A stretch of 23,424 nt of DNA from a virus, in the IMG/VR virus record IMGVR_UViG_3300042476_000421, positions 1 to 23,424 of that record; one strand, given 5' to 3'. Position 1 is the first letter of the stretch. The number at the start of each line of letters is the position of its first letter. Below are positions 13,358 through 21,083 of this stretch, in pieces. A program made the translations under genes and the position numbers. The notes under the pieces are model-generated. The model saw only the letters and a list, made by a program, of their open reading frames with translations. It searched no databases and was not told the origin of the DNA.

Positions 13358-13573
13358 ATGAGCAAAAATGTTCTAGAATTATATAAGATTGGGAGCAAGG
13401 TTAAGCTGGCAGATGATGTTTATGGTACAATTGTTAGTATTAATATTCATGGAGATAATAATATTACATATGAGTGTGGATGGTGGAATAGTCGCTCATA
13501 CTCAACCCACTCTTTTGCTCCAAACGAAATAGAAGTTACAATTAGTGATAAAACAAGAATAGGTTTTGTATGA
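13358..13573 (+). CDS. Hypothetical protein, 71 aa
   Basis: AAAGGAAAA precedes the ATG. The sequence is dominated by beta-like segments (YKIGSKVKLADDVYGTIVSI, then ITYECGWWNSRSYSTHSF, EIEVTI), the pattern of a small SH3-like or KOW-like barrel. In phages such domains often occur as small unassigned proteins. It is coupled to the next gene by ATGA. Confidence 0.65.
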   Translation: MSKNVLELYKIGSKVKLADDVYGTIVSINIHGDNNITYECGWWNSRSYSTHSFAPNEIEVTISDKTRIGFV

Positions 13574-13857
13574 TGATGCCTTCTGATAACGAAAAGAATT
13601 CTAATCCTTTGGATACTCTTATTGATTTTGCTTGGTCAAGTGGTGCTGATATTTTTTGGGTTAATAATGCTAAGGATGAACTTAAAAAACTCAAAAAAGA
13701 ACTAGAGTGTTATAGAAAGTCTTTTGAGACTCCAGTTGCTTGGGCTAAAACTAATAAGCATAATGATTTATTTGATTTGCGAATTCAGAATAATCCTTAT
13801 ATAAATCAAGATATTGTTGTTCCATTATATAGGAAATCTCATGATAGCCAAAAATAG
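13570..13857 (+). CDS. Hypothetical protein, 95 aa
   Basis: The ATG overlaps the previous stop as ATGA. The centre is helical (AKDELKKLKKELECYRKSFE) and probably a short coiled-coil, and the end resembles a short beta segment (INQDIVVPLYRKSH). Nothing indicates a catalytic role. The next gene starts inside its end. Confidence 0.6.
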   Translation: MMMPSDNEKNSNPLDTLIDFAWSSGADIFWVNNAKDELKKLKKELECYRKSFETPVAWAKTNKHNDLFDLRIQNNPYINQDIVVPLYRKSHDSQK

Positions 13858-14167
13858 ATTTTATCAAGGATATTGTTTGAATACTGGCAATAATTCATCT
13901 CACCTTAGACTTTATAAAATTGAGACAGAAAGGGAGATTAGTGACTATGAAGGTGGTACTGTTATTGAGAGTATTAAAAGCGTAGAAGATTATTGGGACG
14001 ATACTGAAACTGTTGGTGAGCCGTTCTATACAATTTATGGTTCGTTCAAAATTGATTTTGTACAATCTTCATTAAAAATCGCTAGTACAGATTCTTTGCA
14101 AGAAGCGATAAGCTTAGTCGAACATCTTTCTGGAAATAAAATTTCTGAAAATTATTATAATGGCTAA
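13841..14167 (+). CDS. Hypothetical protein, 108 aa
   Basis: AGGAAA at 13831-13836 sets the ATG at 13841, 17 bases inside the previous gene. An upstream in-frame TTG is less likely. The protein has several strands (RLYKIETEREISDYEGGTVI, PFYTIYGSFKIDFVQ) and a final helix (SLQEAISLVEHLSGNKI). The family is not recognised. It overlaps the kinase-like gene by eight bases. Confidence 0.65.
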   Translation: MIAKNRFYQGYCLNTGNNSSHLRLYKIETEREISDYEGGTVIESIKSVEDYWDDTETVGEPFYTIYGSFKIDFVQSSLKIASTDSLQEAISLVEHLSGNKISENYYNG

Positions 14168-14678
14168 CTACCTAATTGATAATGACTCTTGGTTTAAAGA
14201 GGGAGGATATGCTCAATTATATCCAATATTAAATTATGATAACTTAGCTTTTAAAGAATTTCCATCCAAGAAAAAAGCCGACTATGCTAGAAAAATTCAG
14301 TATGAATTATCTATATTTGATTTGGCCCCCAAGGTAATAAGTAAAACTATAAAATTAGAATACGCTAAATCTATAGAAGGATATATTCCCGAACAAAGCG
14401 AATGGGGATATATTACTGAACTAGCACAACACGGGACGGTATCTAGTGTACGAATACAGAACCTAGTTAATAAGATTTTTTTAAAAACTAGACTAAAATT
14501 CTGGGATTGTCATTATTCAAATATCGGATATATTAAAAGACGAGGGAAGTCTAAAGTAGTTTGCATTGATACTGGGAAAGAAAGTTTTGATGGTCGTGCA
14601 AATGCTTGGGGAAATCCCGATCCCGGCCCAAAATGTAGTTATTGTTTTAAATATGAATGTAATTGTATAGACTTATAA
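14160..14678 (+). CDS. Minimal protein-kinase-like fold protein, 172 aa
   Basis: The order of kinase residues is present. K32 sits in a strand (NLAFKEF, like the VAIK lysine), E49 in the next helix (IQYELS), a hinge-like YITEL at 84-88, D116-C-H-Y-S-N121 (catalytic Asp with Asn five residues later), and D137-T-G139 after a strand (VVCIDTG) in place of DFG. This is shared with protein kinases, APH and related phosphotransferases. There is no room for a normal C-lobe, so it is unusually small. A C-terminal CSYC...CNC (about 159-169) may bind zinc. Substrate unknown; a pseudokinase is possible. Confidence 0.6.
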   Translation: MANYLIDNDSWFKEGGYAQLYPILNYDNLAFKEFPSKKKADYARKIQYELSIFDLAPKVISKTIKLEYAKSIEGYIPEQSEWGYITELAQHGTVSSVRIQNLVNKIFLKTRLKFWDCHYSNIGYIKRRGKSKVVCIDTGKESFDGRANAWGNPDPGPKCSYCFKYECNCIDL

Positions 14679-14690
14679 TAGGAAAAAAAT

Positions 14691-15005
14691 ATGCCATATA
14701 TTAATGAAGACGAAAGACTTGAACTAAATAGTGCAATAGAGGTTTTGTCTAATGTTATACTAAATAGCAAAACTAATCTGAATAATCCTCGTGATTTTAG
14801 CCGGTATCTTGGGCGAATAAACTATTGTTTTTCTCGCATCATAATGAATGTAATGGGGGACGTATCTTATAGCAAGATTGCTATGGCTACTGGTGTATTA
14901 GAGAATATTAAGCAAGAACTGTATCGCAGGGTGGCTGGAGATTATGAGGATAAGAAGATTGCTGAAAATGGAGATATAAAAGAGTACAAAAATTTAAATT
15001 TTTAA
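14691..15005 (+). CDS. Hypothetical protein, DUF6899-like, 104 aa
   Basis: The pattern MPYINEDERLELNSAIEVLS, then GRINYCFSRIIMNVM, and near the end GVLENIKQELYRRV with YEDKKIAENGDI, matches a small protein family common in phages that I recall as DUF6899. It is helical, has no catalytic motif, and its function is unknown. TAGGAAAAAA precedes the ATG. Confidence 0.7.
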   Translation: MPYINEDERLELNSAIEVLSNVILNSKTNLNNPRDFSRYLGRINYCFSRIIMNVMGDVSYSKIAMATGVLENIKQELYRRVAGDYEDKKIAENGDIKEYKNLNF

Positions 15006-15015
15006 GGATGATATA

Positions 15016-15345
15016 ATGTCAAAAAATATAGATGATGTAATAAAAGAAGTAATGAAAAGTAATAAAGAAATTCATAGAGTAGACAATAAACTATCAAAAG
15101 ACATAGATACTACCCATAGAGAAATACAATCACTAAAGAAAGAAGTAAAACTAGTATCTGCAAAAATAGACTCTGTACTAGAAATACTTAATACATTAAC
15201 TATATTTATAGAAGATGCAGAACAAATAATAGACGACGAAGATATTGATGAAGAATATTCTTCTAATGAGGGATGGATACCAGAAGTAAATAATTGGGAA
15301 GATAAAAATACCGATGATGAAGACGAAGAAGATGAGATTCAGTAA
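15016..15345 (+). CDS. Coiled-coil protein with acidic tail, 109 aa
   Basis: Residues 5-65 form a long heptad-rich helix (KEVMKSNKEIHRVDNKLSKD, EIQSLKKEVKLVSAKIDSVL). The tail is very acidic (DDEDIDEEY, DEDEEDEIQ). Such coiled-coil/acidic proteins often bind basic partners, but no partner is visible. It starts with AAGGATG upstream and is coupled to the next gene by TAATG. Confidence 0.7.
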   Translation: MSKNIDDVIKEVMKSNKEIHRVDNKLSKDIDTTHREIQSLKKEVKLVSAKIDSVLEILNTLTIFIEDAEQIIDDEDIDEEYSSNEGWIPEVNNWEDKNTDDEDEEDEIQ

Positions 15346-15596
15346 TGGCTAGTTTGGCTCTGATAGTAACAATAATCTTTTTTTCTGTGATAATTATAGG
15401 ACCATTAAGTTACATCTTATCTTTATTTAATTGGATGCCAAGGTTTTTTGTGTGGATCATGGGATTGCTCTGCATACTTGTTGGATGTATGACGTTTACT
15501 TTGCCTGTGGTCTTTTTAAAAGTTTTGGGTCTGATAGACATAGCCATAGGCTTTAAAATAATATCAGACAGACAACAAAAGAAAACTGATGCTTGA
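15345..15596 (+). CDS. Small membrane protein, 83 aa
   Basis: Two to three hydrophobic helices are visible: LALIVTIIFFSVIIIGPLSY, then FFVWIMGLLCILVGCMTF and PVVFLKVLGLIDIAIGF. The tail is basic (ISDRQQKKTDA). It is probably an integral inner membrane protein of the infected cell. It follows by TAATG coupling, and its last codons overlap the rIIA promoter. A holin role is possible but unproven. Confidence 0.7.
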   Translation: MASLALIVTIIFFSVIIIGPLSYILSLFNWMPRFFVWIMGLLCILVGCMTFTLPVVFLKVLGLIDIAIGFKIISDRQQKKTDA

Positions 15597-15621
15597 CAAG
15601 AGGTTTTGCCGATGGTATACT
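15593..15621 (+). promoter_or_regulatory. Sigma70-type promoter with GCCGATGG spacer element (rIIA)
   Basis: TTGACA (15593-15598), a 17-base spacer and TATACT (15616-15621). GCCGATGG begins nine bases after the -35 box, so here it touches the -10 box. The rIIA gene follows 38 bases later. Confidence 0.85.
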
Positions 15622-15659
15622 CTAGCCATCACAGGGAACGATAACACTTTTGGAGAAAA

Positions 15660-18350
15660 ATGATGAAGTTGGCAGATAGGACGATTGAGACTCACAGCGT
15701 TGGTGTTACGAGCAAGAATCAGTTTAATATTGCTCAAACAAGCAAAATGTTTAAAATCCTTTCAGATTCTCTTTATTCTGACAAGGTTATGGCTGCAATT
15801 CGTGAGCTTTCAACTAATGCTTATGATAGCCACATTTCTGCTGGTAATAAGAATCCTTTTAAGGTAACTCTGCCCACCGCTGCTAATCCAACTTTTATGG
15901 TTAGAGATTACGGTACTGGTCTTAGTCAGGATGATATGGAGGACTTGTATACAACCTATGGAGCGTCCAACAAGAATGATAGCAATGATTTTGTTGGTTG
16001 TCTTGGTCTAGGGTCTAAGAGTCCGTTTGCTTATACCAAGAGTTTTACGACCGCATCTTATTATAATGGTAAGAAATATACTTATATTGCGGCGATTGAT
16101 GAGAGTGGTGTTCCTACCCTCAATCTTTTTAATACTTCTAATACATCTGAGCCTAATGGTCTTGAGATTAGTTTTGCTGTTAAGCAGCATGACTTCCAAG
16201 AATTTACAGATAAGGCTAAGAGAATCTTCCATTATTTCCGTATGAAACCTATTATTGAGGGTGGTATTGGTGTTAATCTTCAAGACCACAAGTACAGTAA
16301 TACTAACATCGTTATTAGTGGTGACGGGTGGAGAGTTTGCCGACTGAATAATGATACTCAATACTATCCTAATAGTTATCATCGTATTGATAGTGGTGTT
16401 GTAGCTATCATGGGTAATATTGCGTATCCTGTTCAGACCGCACAGATTGTGGGTCAAGAAAAGGAAGAGATGCCTGATCATATTCAGAAGTGGAATAGAG
16501 CTTTCCAGAAAGCAGATATTGATAGCTGGAAGAGTTTTGTTAGTGAGATTATCAACTCCGGTCTTTATCTTGAGTTGGATTTTAATATCGGTCAACTTGA
16601 GATGGACGTAAGCCGGGAAGGATTGCAGTATACTAAAGATGTGATCAAGACCCTTCGTAAAAAGACTCAAGAAATTTATATTGAGATGAAGGAAGAATTC
16701 TCCAAGAAAATTCAAACTTCTAAAACTAAAGTAGAAGCCATTACTTCATACTATACCATGAACGAACTGGCTGGAGGATGGGGAGTTGGTGCATCTTGGA
16801 CCGATCCCAAGGGCAAAGATCATCCCATCAATTCTGGTAACGATCTGGAATATAAAATTCCGGCTGGCAAGAGTCTGTATGTTTTTAATTACAAGACTGC
16901 TGGGTTTCGTTCTCGTCGCATGGTTGCTCTGACTGATAAGATTCATCACGAAACTCTTACTGGTAAAGGTTATAGTTATTGGAATAACCAGAAAAAGAAA
17001 GGTCAGATGAGTTTCTTTGTGTGTGACGTTAAGGGTGAAGAGACTGCTAAGAAAATTATTACAAAATATTGTAATACAAATGATTGCTTTGCATACCTCT
17101 TGATTGATACTAAGGATCATACAAAAAGCGGAGAAGGTTTTGATCAACTGATTGAAGATGTTGGGGCTGAAAATCTACTCAAGGTTTCAGACTACAAACA
17201 TCTGACGCAAAGTTCTGGACCAAGAAAGTCTTACAATAGAAATTCTAATGGTAGCGTTAGCGATCAAGACGTATTCTTTATTCATGGTTATGATAAGGAT
17301 AGCAAGCAGATTACCAATCCTTACAACGACGCTACTTGTCTGAGAATTCTTTCAGAAGAACAACTGGAAGATTTTCTGGAACAAGATGAGATCGTCTATG
17401 TTCCTATGCTTCGCTATAAGACTGAACCTGCGTCTGGCTATCCACAGATTAATGATATCTCTATTACTCTTAGAGATGAAACGCTCAAGAGTATAGTCAA
17501 GGACTTGGTTGGAGATAGTAAGGTTTATGCTATCAAAACAGCTTTTGCTAAAAAGCTTGAGAAAGACGGATACAATCTTGTTAACTTCAATGACTTTTTG
17601 AAGAGACAGCTTAAAGTTGTAGCAGAAAAACATTTTAAGAATCTTGCTTCTATCAACAAGCTTGTTGAATATTGTAAGAAGGACTATGCAGAAGATGAGA
17701 AGTACACGGGAGGGGGTTATAGATATTATAACCATGGAACAACAGATAAGCAGTTTATGTTTCATATTCTGAATATCTTTGGTCTAGATTATGATAGGTT
17801 TATTGGCAACAAGACTCTTGTAGATTGTTTGAACAAGACTATGCTAACAGAGTTCTTTGCTAATACTGTTCATATGAGTCCTTTTAATATTAGTAAGTTT
17901 AAGCAAACAGAATATCTATCTCATATCTCTAAGCTTATGAAAGAAATTGGCATTGAAGATGTTGACGGTAAGGAGATTCGTAATGCTAATTTGGCCTACA
18001 ATACCTTGACTCGCATGATCTCCAACTCTTTGTACTCTGGAGATAATAGTACAAAAGCAGAGGGTTATCTCAAGATTATTCGTGGGACTTCTACTCAAGA
18101 TATTAAGACATGGAAGATCTCTGAGATTAGGGAAAAGATCAAAACTGAGGTAGATAAGAATCCTATGCTGAAACTTATTATGGGGAATCATCAAGTATCT
18201 GGTAATCTGACAGAACTAAAGCCTAGTCAGAATCCTATTCTTGAGGATCGTCACTCATACTATGGAAATTCTGCTAAGGATTGGATCCATCAGATGAGTC
18301 AGGAGAATATTGATCTGTTAAAGATTCAGTTGAGCAGTTTGATAAAGTAG
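15660..18350 (+). CDS. rIIA: rIIA-like protein (GHKL ATPase)
   Basis: The GHKL ATPase fold is clear: N-box AAIRELSTNAYDSH with E49 and N53, G1 box VRDYGTGLS with D83, and glycine-rich GCLGLGSKSPFAY (113-125) as the lid. The family is T4 rIIA, which with rIIB guards T4 infection against the RexAB exclusion system. The 896-residue length exceeds T4 rIIA, and the C-terminal half (from about 450) is not recognised. Start is ATGATG: GGAG at 15652-15655 suits the second ATG (15663) best. It is the largest gene in the window, under a CCGAT promoter, followed by rIIB. Confidence 0.9.
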   Translation: MMKLADRTIETHSVGVTSKNQFNIAQTSKMFKILSDSLYSDKVMAAIRELSTNAYDSHISAGNKNPFKVTLPTAANPTFMVRDYGTGLSQDDMEDLYTTYGASNKNDSNDFVGCLGLGSKSPFAYTKSFTTASYYNGKKYTYIAAIDESGVPTLNLFNTSNTSEPNGLEISFAVKQHDFQEFTDKAKRIFHYFRMKPIIEGGIGVNLQDHKYSNTNIVISGDGWRVCRLNNDTQYYPNSYHRIDSGVVAIMGNIAYPVQTAQIVGQEKEEMPDHIQKWNRAFQKADIDSWKSFVSEIINSGLYLELDFNIGQLEMDVSREGLQYTKDVIKTLRKKTQEIYIEMKEEFSKKIQTSKTKVEAITSYYTMNELAGGWGVGASWTDPKGKDHPINSGNDLEYKIPAGKSLYVFNYKTAGFRSRRMVALTDKIHHETLTGKGYSYWNNQKKKGQMSFFVCDVKGEETAKKIITKYCNTNDCFAYLLIDTKDHTKSGEGFDQLIEDVGAENLLKVSDYKHLTQSSGPRKSYNRNSNGSVSDQDVFFIHGYDKDSKQITNPYNDATCLRILSEEQLEDFLEQDEIVYVPMLRYKTEPASGYPQINDISITLRDETLKSIVKDLVGDSKVYAIKTAFAKKLEKDGYNLVNFNDFLKRQLKVVAEKHFKNLASINKLVEYCKKDYAEDEKYTGGGYRYYNHGTTDKQFMFHILNIFGLDYDRFIGNKTLVDCLNKTMLTEFFANTVHMSPFNISKFKQTEYLSHISKLMKEIGIEDVDGKEIRNANLAYNTLTRMISNSLYSGDNSTKAEGYLKIIRGTSTQDIKTWKISEIREKIKTEVDKNPMLKLIMGNHQVSGNLTELKPSQNPILEDRHSYYGNSAKDWIHQMSQENIDLLKIQLSSLIK

Positions 18351-18371
18351 TCAGAAATTGTTCAAGACCCC

Positions 18372-18399
18372 TTGACAAGCTTGCCGATTAGTGTAAAAT
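18372..18399 (+). promoter_or_regulatory. Sigma70-type promoter with GCCGATTA spacer element (rIIB)
   Basis: TTGACA (18372-18377), a 16-base spacer and TAAAAT (18394-18399). GCCGATTA starts five bases after the -35 box. It gives rIIB a separate promoter from rIIA, allowing unequal dosage. Confidence 0.85.
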
Positions 18400-18444
18400 G
18401 ACAGTATCACAGGTATCGAAACTTTAATTTTTAGGAGTTGGATT

Positions 18445-19317
18445 ATGGCTGTTCCGTTTATGTTTGTGGATGGTAATTTGACACTGGTTCTAAATAACCA
18501 GAGTTATCAGGTGTTGCCGGATCATATCAACTATAAGTTGATTCTGGAAAAACTTCCCTCTGCTACAGCAGAGGAACTGTTGGAGGTTGTTGATGTTCAA
18601 AAAGCCGTTGCTACTTTTAGTGATGGTCTTGTGGAGATCAAGAATGGTCAGGTCACTTATGAAGGTGAGCCTGTTCATGGATCAATTAGCAAAAGAATTC
18701 TAGAGTTTATGAGCAAGGGACTACCGTTCCAACCGCTCGTTAATTTCCTGAATAATATTATGGAAAATCCCAGTATGCAGAGTCAAAAGGAACTTTATGA
18801 TTTCCTTGAACATGAGCATCTGCCAATTACTGAGGATGGTCACTTTCTGGCTTATAAGGCAGTAAGGAGTGATTATAAGGATAAGTATCGTGGGGTTTTT
18901 GATAATCGCGTTGGTCAGATTTGCACTATGCAAAGAGCAAAGGTTGATGATAATCGTGCTAGGGGCTGTTCTGATGGGCTTCATGCTGGTGCATTGAACT
19001 ACGTTGCTGGTTATGGCAGCCTAGAATCTGGTGATAGGATTGTGATTGTTAAGATTAATCCGAAAGATGTTGTGAGTGTTCCAAGCGATTGCAACTGCGA
19101 AAAGCTTCGCACATGCCGATATGAAGTTGTTGGAGAATATGAGGGTGAACTTCTAAAGCCCCTGTATTCTGCTGATTTTAGTCAGGATGACTATGAGGAT
19201 GAGGACGAAGATTATACCAATGAAGAAGGGTATTGGGATCAGTTTGATGAGGATGAGGAAGAGGAAGAATATGAAGAAGATGATCTTGATGAGGATGATT
19301 GGAATAATCAGTACTAA
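18445..19317 (+). CDS. rIIB: rIIB-like protein
   Basis: The rIIB core is visible: FLEHEHLPITEDGHFLAYKA, VFDNRVGQICTMQRAKVDDN, then CSDGLHAGALNYV and DRIVIVKINPKDVVSVPSDC. T4 rIIB is the partner of rIIA and acts against host or prophage exclusion. The N-terminal domain (1-105) is extra compared with the core, and the C-terminal tail (about 245-290) is very acidic, almost only Asp and Glu. AGGAG precedes the ATG. Codons are richer in G and C than in surrounding small genes, like rIIA, suggesting strong expression. Confidence 0.9.
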   Translation: MAVPFMFVDGNLTLVLNNQSYQVLPDHINYKLILEKLPSATAEELLEVVDVQKAVATFSDGLVEIKNGQVTYEGEPVHGSISKRILEFMSKGLPFQPLVNFLNNIMENPSMQSQKELYDFLEHEHLPITEDGHFLAYKAVRSDYKDKYRGVFDNRVGQICTMQRAKVDDNRARGCSDGLHAGALNYVAGYGSLESGDRIVIVKINPKDVVSVPSDCNCEKLRTCRYEVVGEYEGELLKPLYSADFSQDDYEDEDEDYTNEEGYWDQFDEDEEEEEYEEDDLDEDDWNNQY

Positions 19318-19328
19318 GAGATAGTCAA

Positions 19329-19412
19329 AAGGTGGAGTCTGGTGACTAAAGATATTAGCCTCTAGCTATAAAGCATACGCTAATTGAGAGGGTTCGATTC
19401 ACTCCCACATTT
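19329..19412 (+). other. tRNA-like sequence, possibly a degenerate tRNA
   Basis: GAGGG-TTCGATT-CACTC (19388-19404) resembles a T-arm with one G-A mismatch and shares GAGGGTTCGAT with the true tRNA here. AAGGTGG (19329-19335) pairs with CCACATT (19405-19411) at six of seven positions. An ATTAGC/GCTAAT stem (19354-19359 and 19379-19384) would enclose a 19-base loop, far too large for an anticodon loop. A tRNA remnant, a tRNA with a small insertion, or a mimic are all possible. Confidence 0.35.
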
Positions 19413-19472
19413 TTAGAGATATTGCTTTTGATAGTAGTGTTTGCTATCCCAATATCAAAATATTTGGTGGGA
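19403..19472 (+). other. Long-range inverted repeat in the primase leader
   Basis: TCCCAC (19403-19408) pairs with GTGGGA (19467-19472). Inside, ATATT/AATAT and TTGAT/ATCAA can extend it. It competes with the tRNA-like fold for the same bases and lies 11 bases before the primase ribosome binding site, so it may influence translation or RNA stability. Confidence 0.35.
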
Positions 19473-19493
19473 AGTAGTAAAAGAGGAAAACAA

Positions 19494-20633
19494 ATGTTTA
19501 GCGATACTTTGGCTTTTAATCCGTTCGATAAGAATCACAGTGCAATTGGAACAAGAGATCAAATTACTTTGCGAAATAAGTTTTTTGATTCTTTTGGTGG
19601 TCAGCAGATTTTCTGTTACAACGGTGATCCTCGTAAGAAGATCAGTAGTATGAATCATACAGATCATCTTACAACTGTTGCTATTGCCAACGATAGTCAA
19701 GGTGCTGATGCTTACTTCTATGTTAATGGTGGACGTAAGCAGTATGCTATTAGTAGAATTCGTGCTTGTTTTGTCGATATGGATGCTGGTCGAGATGATC
19801 AAGGTCGTTATTTTAAGCCCAGTATCGTTATGCAGAAGAAAAAGGAATTCTTGGATCAGATCAATAACTTTCCAGTAAAGCCAAGCTGGGTTGTTGATAC
19901 TCGTAATGGCTATCAATGCTATTGGATTCTAAACCAAAACAATACGAATCCTCACAAGACTTACTGGAATGGTATCCAGAAGAAACTTGTAAACCATTTT
20001 GGTGGTGATGCCAGAGCTATTAAAATCAATCAGATTTATAGGATCCCTTATACTTGGTGGAGGAAGGGTTGGGAAGGAAAGCAGCCTTATTTTACCAGTA
20101 TTTTATCGGGATCAACTGGTAATTGGGTTAATATTGAACAGCTTAAAGAGGCTCTTGATGGAGTGTCTGCTGTTGTTAATGTTGTTGCAAATAAGACTAG
20201 CGACGAATGGTTTAAAGAATATGCTAAGGCTTATAAGAGGTCTGACGTTACTGGAGTTCCAGTATCGTTTAATGTTGCAACAAACATTCAGAATCAGATG
20301 AAAGCTTTGAGTCCTGAGACATATACAAATAGCACAGAAAATATCAAACCGATTTATGGGTATGCTAGTGGTAGTGTCTTTCAAAAAGCTTATGGTGATC
20401 CCATGCCAGTATCTCCTGCGACTGAGGACGATACAGATGCTCTCCAGACGCTTCCAAATGATGCTGGTGACGAGGATATAAGTCTCGACGGTCAGCAGAT
20501 CAAACTTTTAAAAACGGTGGTGGAGTTCCTAAATCAAGTGAGTACCCCGCTATATTTTAGCGGAAACAGATTCCTATCCGGTGCTGCTAAAGAACTAGCT
20601 AATGAACTTAGTGATAAGTTTTGTATAGGATAA
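19494..20633 (+). CDS. Archaeo-eukaryotic-type (AEP/RepB-like) DNA primase
   Basis: The primase core is visible: motif I RACFVDMDAGRDD with D95 and D97 (metal ligands), motif II PSWVVDTRNGYQCYWIL (130-146) and motif III GDARAIKINQIYRIPYTW (171-188). This matches AEP-superfamily, RepB-type primases, which make primers for replication. Motif II has Gln where many family members have His. The ATG at 19494 follows AGAGGA; an in-frame TTG at 19422 would begin inside the tRNA-like leader and is rejected. At 379 aa, the C-terminus (from about 230) is probably a linker and helicase-interaction region. Confidence 0.8.
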   Translation: MFSDTLAFNPFDKNHSAIGTRDQITLRNKFFDSFGGQQIFCYNGDPRKKISSMNHTDHLTTVAIANDSQGADAYFYVNGGRKQYAISRIRACFVDMDAGRDDQGRYFKPSIVMQKKKEFLDQINNFPVKPSWVVDTRNGYQCYWILNQNNTNPHKTYWNGIQKKLVNHFGGDARAIKINQIYRIPYTWWRKGWEGKQPYFTSILSGSTGNWVNIEQLKEALDGVSAVVNVVANKTSDEWFKEYAKAYKRSDVTGVPVSFNVATNIQNQMKALSPETYTNSTENIKPIYGYASGSVFQKAYGDPMPVSPATEDDTDALQTLPNDAGDEDISLDGQQIKLLKTVVEFLNQVSTPLYFSGNRFLSGAAKELANELSDKFCIG

Positions 20634-20635
20634 AA

Positions 20636-21073
20636 ATGAACGAAGAACATGATGACAACTATGATGATAGTCATGACTATGATGATAGTCAGGATAATTT
20701 AGAGAACAAGTATAAACATTACTTTAAGTTTGATCCAGAAGCATGGGACTCTTGGGGTAAAATGTTACAAGACGCTCTAAATGATATAGTTGAAAGTTCT
20801 CCAAATGTATGGTATGTTGGTGGTTTCGGCATCCCGCCTGCCTCTGGTTTTCCAAGCAAGTCGATTCCTGTGAATAGTTACTTCTCCAATACTGGCAAGG
20901 GTAATTCCTTCCAGTATTTGGGGAATAACTATGATAATGTTAAAGTATGGAAGAAAAAATATTTTATACACGATAAGACTCAACACGATTATATTAATCA
21001 TATAGTCTCTAATTCTGTATATTTTTTAAAACAACCACACTACTACAAAGGAATGTTTGATATTTTAAATTAA
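20636..21073 (+). CDS. Hypothetical protein, 145 aa
   Basis: TAGGATAAAA places the start at the ATG 20636. A strongly acidic N-terminus (DDNYDDSHDYDDSQD) encoded by a DNA repeat is followed by a globular part (SWGKMLQDALNDIVESSPNV, WYVGGFGIPPASGFPSKSIP). The family is not recognised. It follows the primase by two bases and is probably in the same transcript. Confidence 0.65.
   Translation: MNEEHDDNYDDSHDYDDSQDNLENKYKHYFKFDPEAWDSWGKMLQDALNDIVESSPNVWYVGGFGIPPASGFPSKSIPVNSYFSNTGKGNSFQYLGNNYDNVKVWKKKYFIHDKTQHDYINHIVSNSVYFLKQPHYYKGMFDILN
20658..20690 (+). repeat. Tandem repeat of a hairpin unit
   Basis: ACTATGATGATAGTC occurs at 20658-20672 and again at 20676-20690, an 18-base period. Each copy can fold as ACTAT-GATGA-TAGT-like hairpin. 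It encodes YDDSHD and YDDSQD near the start of the gene. It may be slippage-generated. Confidence 0.7.
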
Positions 21074-21083
21074 CATTATACAT

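Noticed and set aside
16008-16715. Long minus-strand open frame (235 codons) opposite rIIA
   Set aside because: It is antisense to a well-supported gene, has no promoter or ribosome binding site of note, and its composition looks like a reverse-frame shadow.
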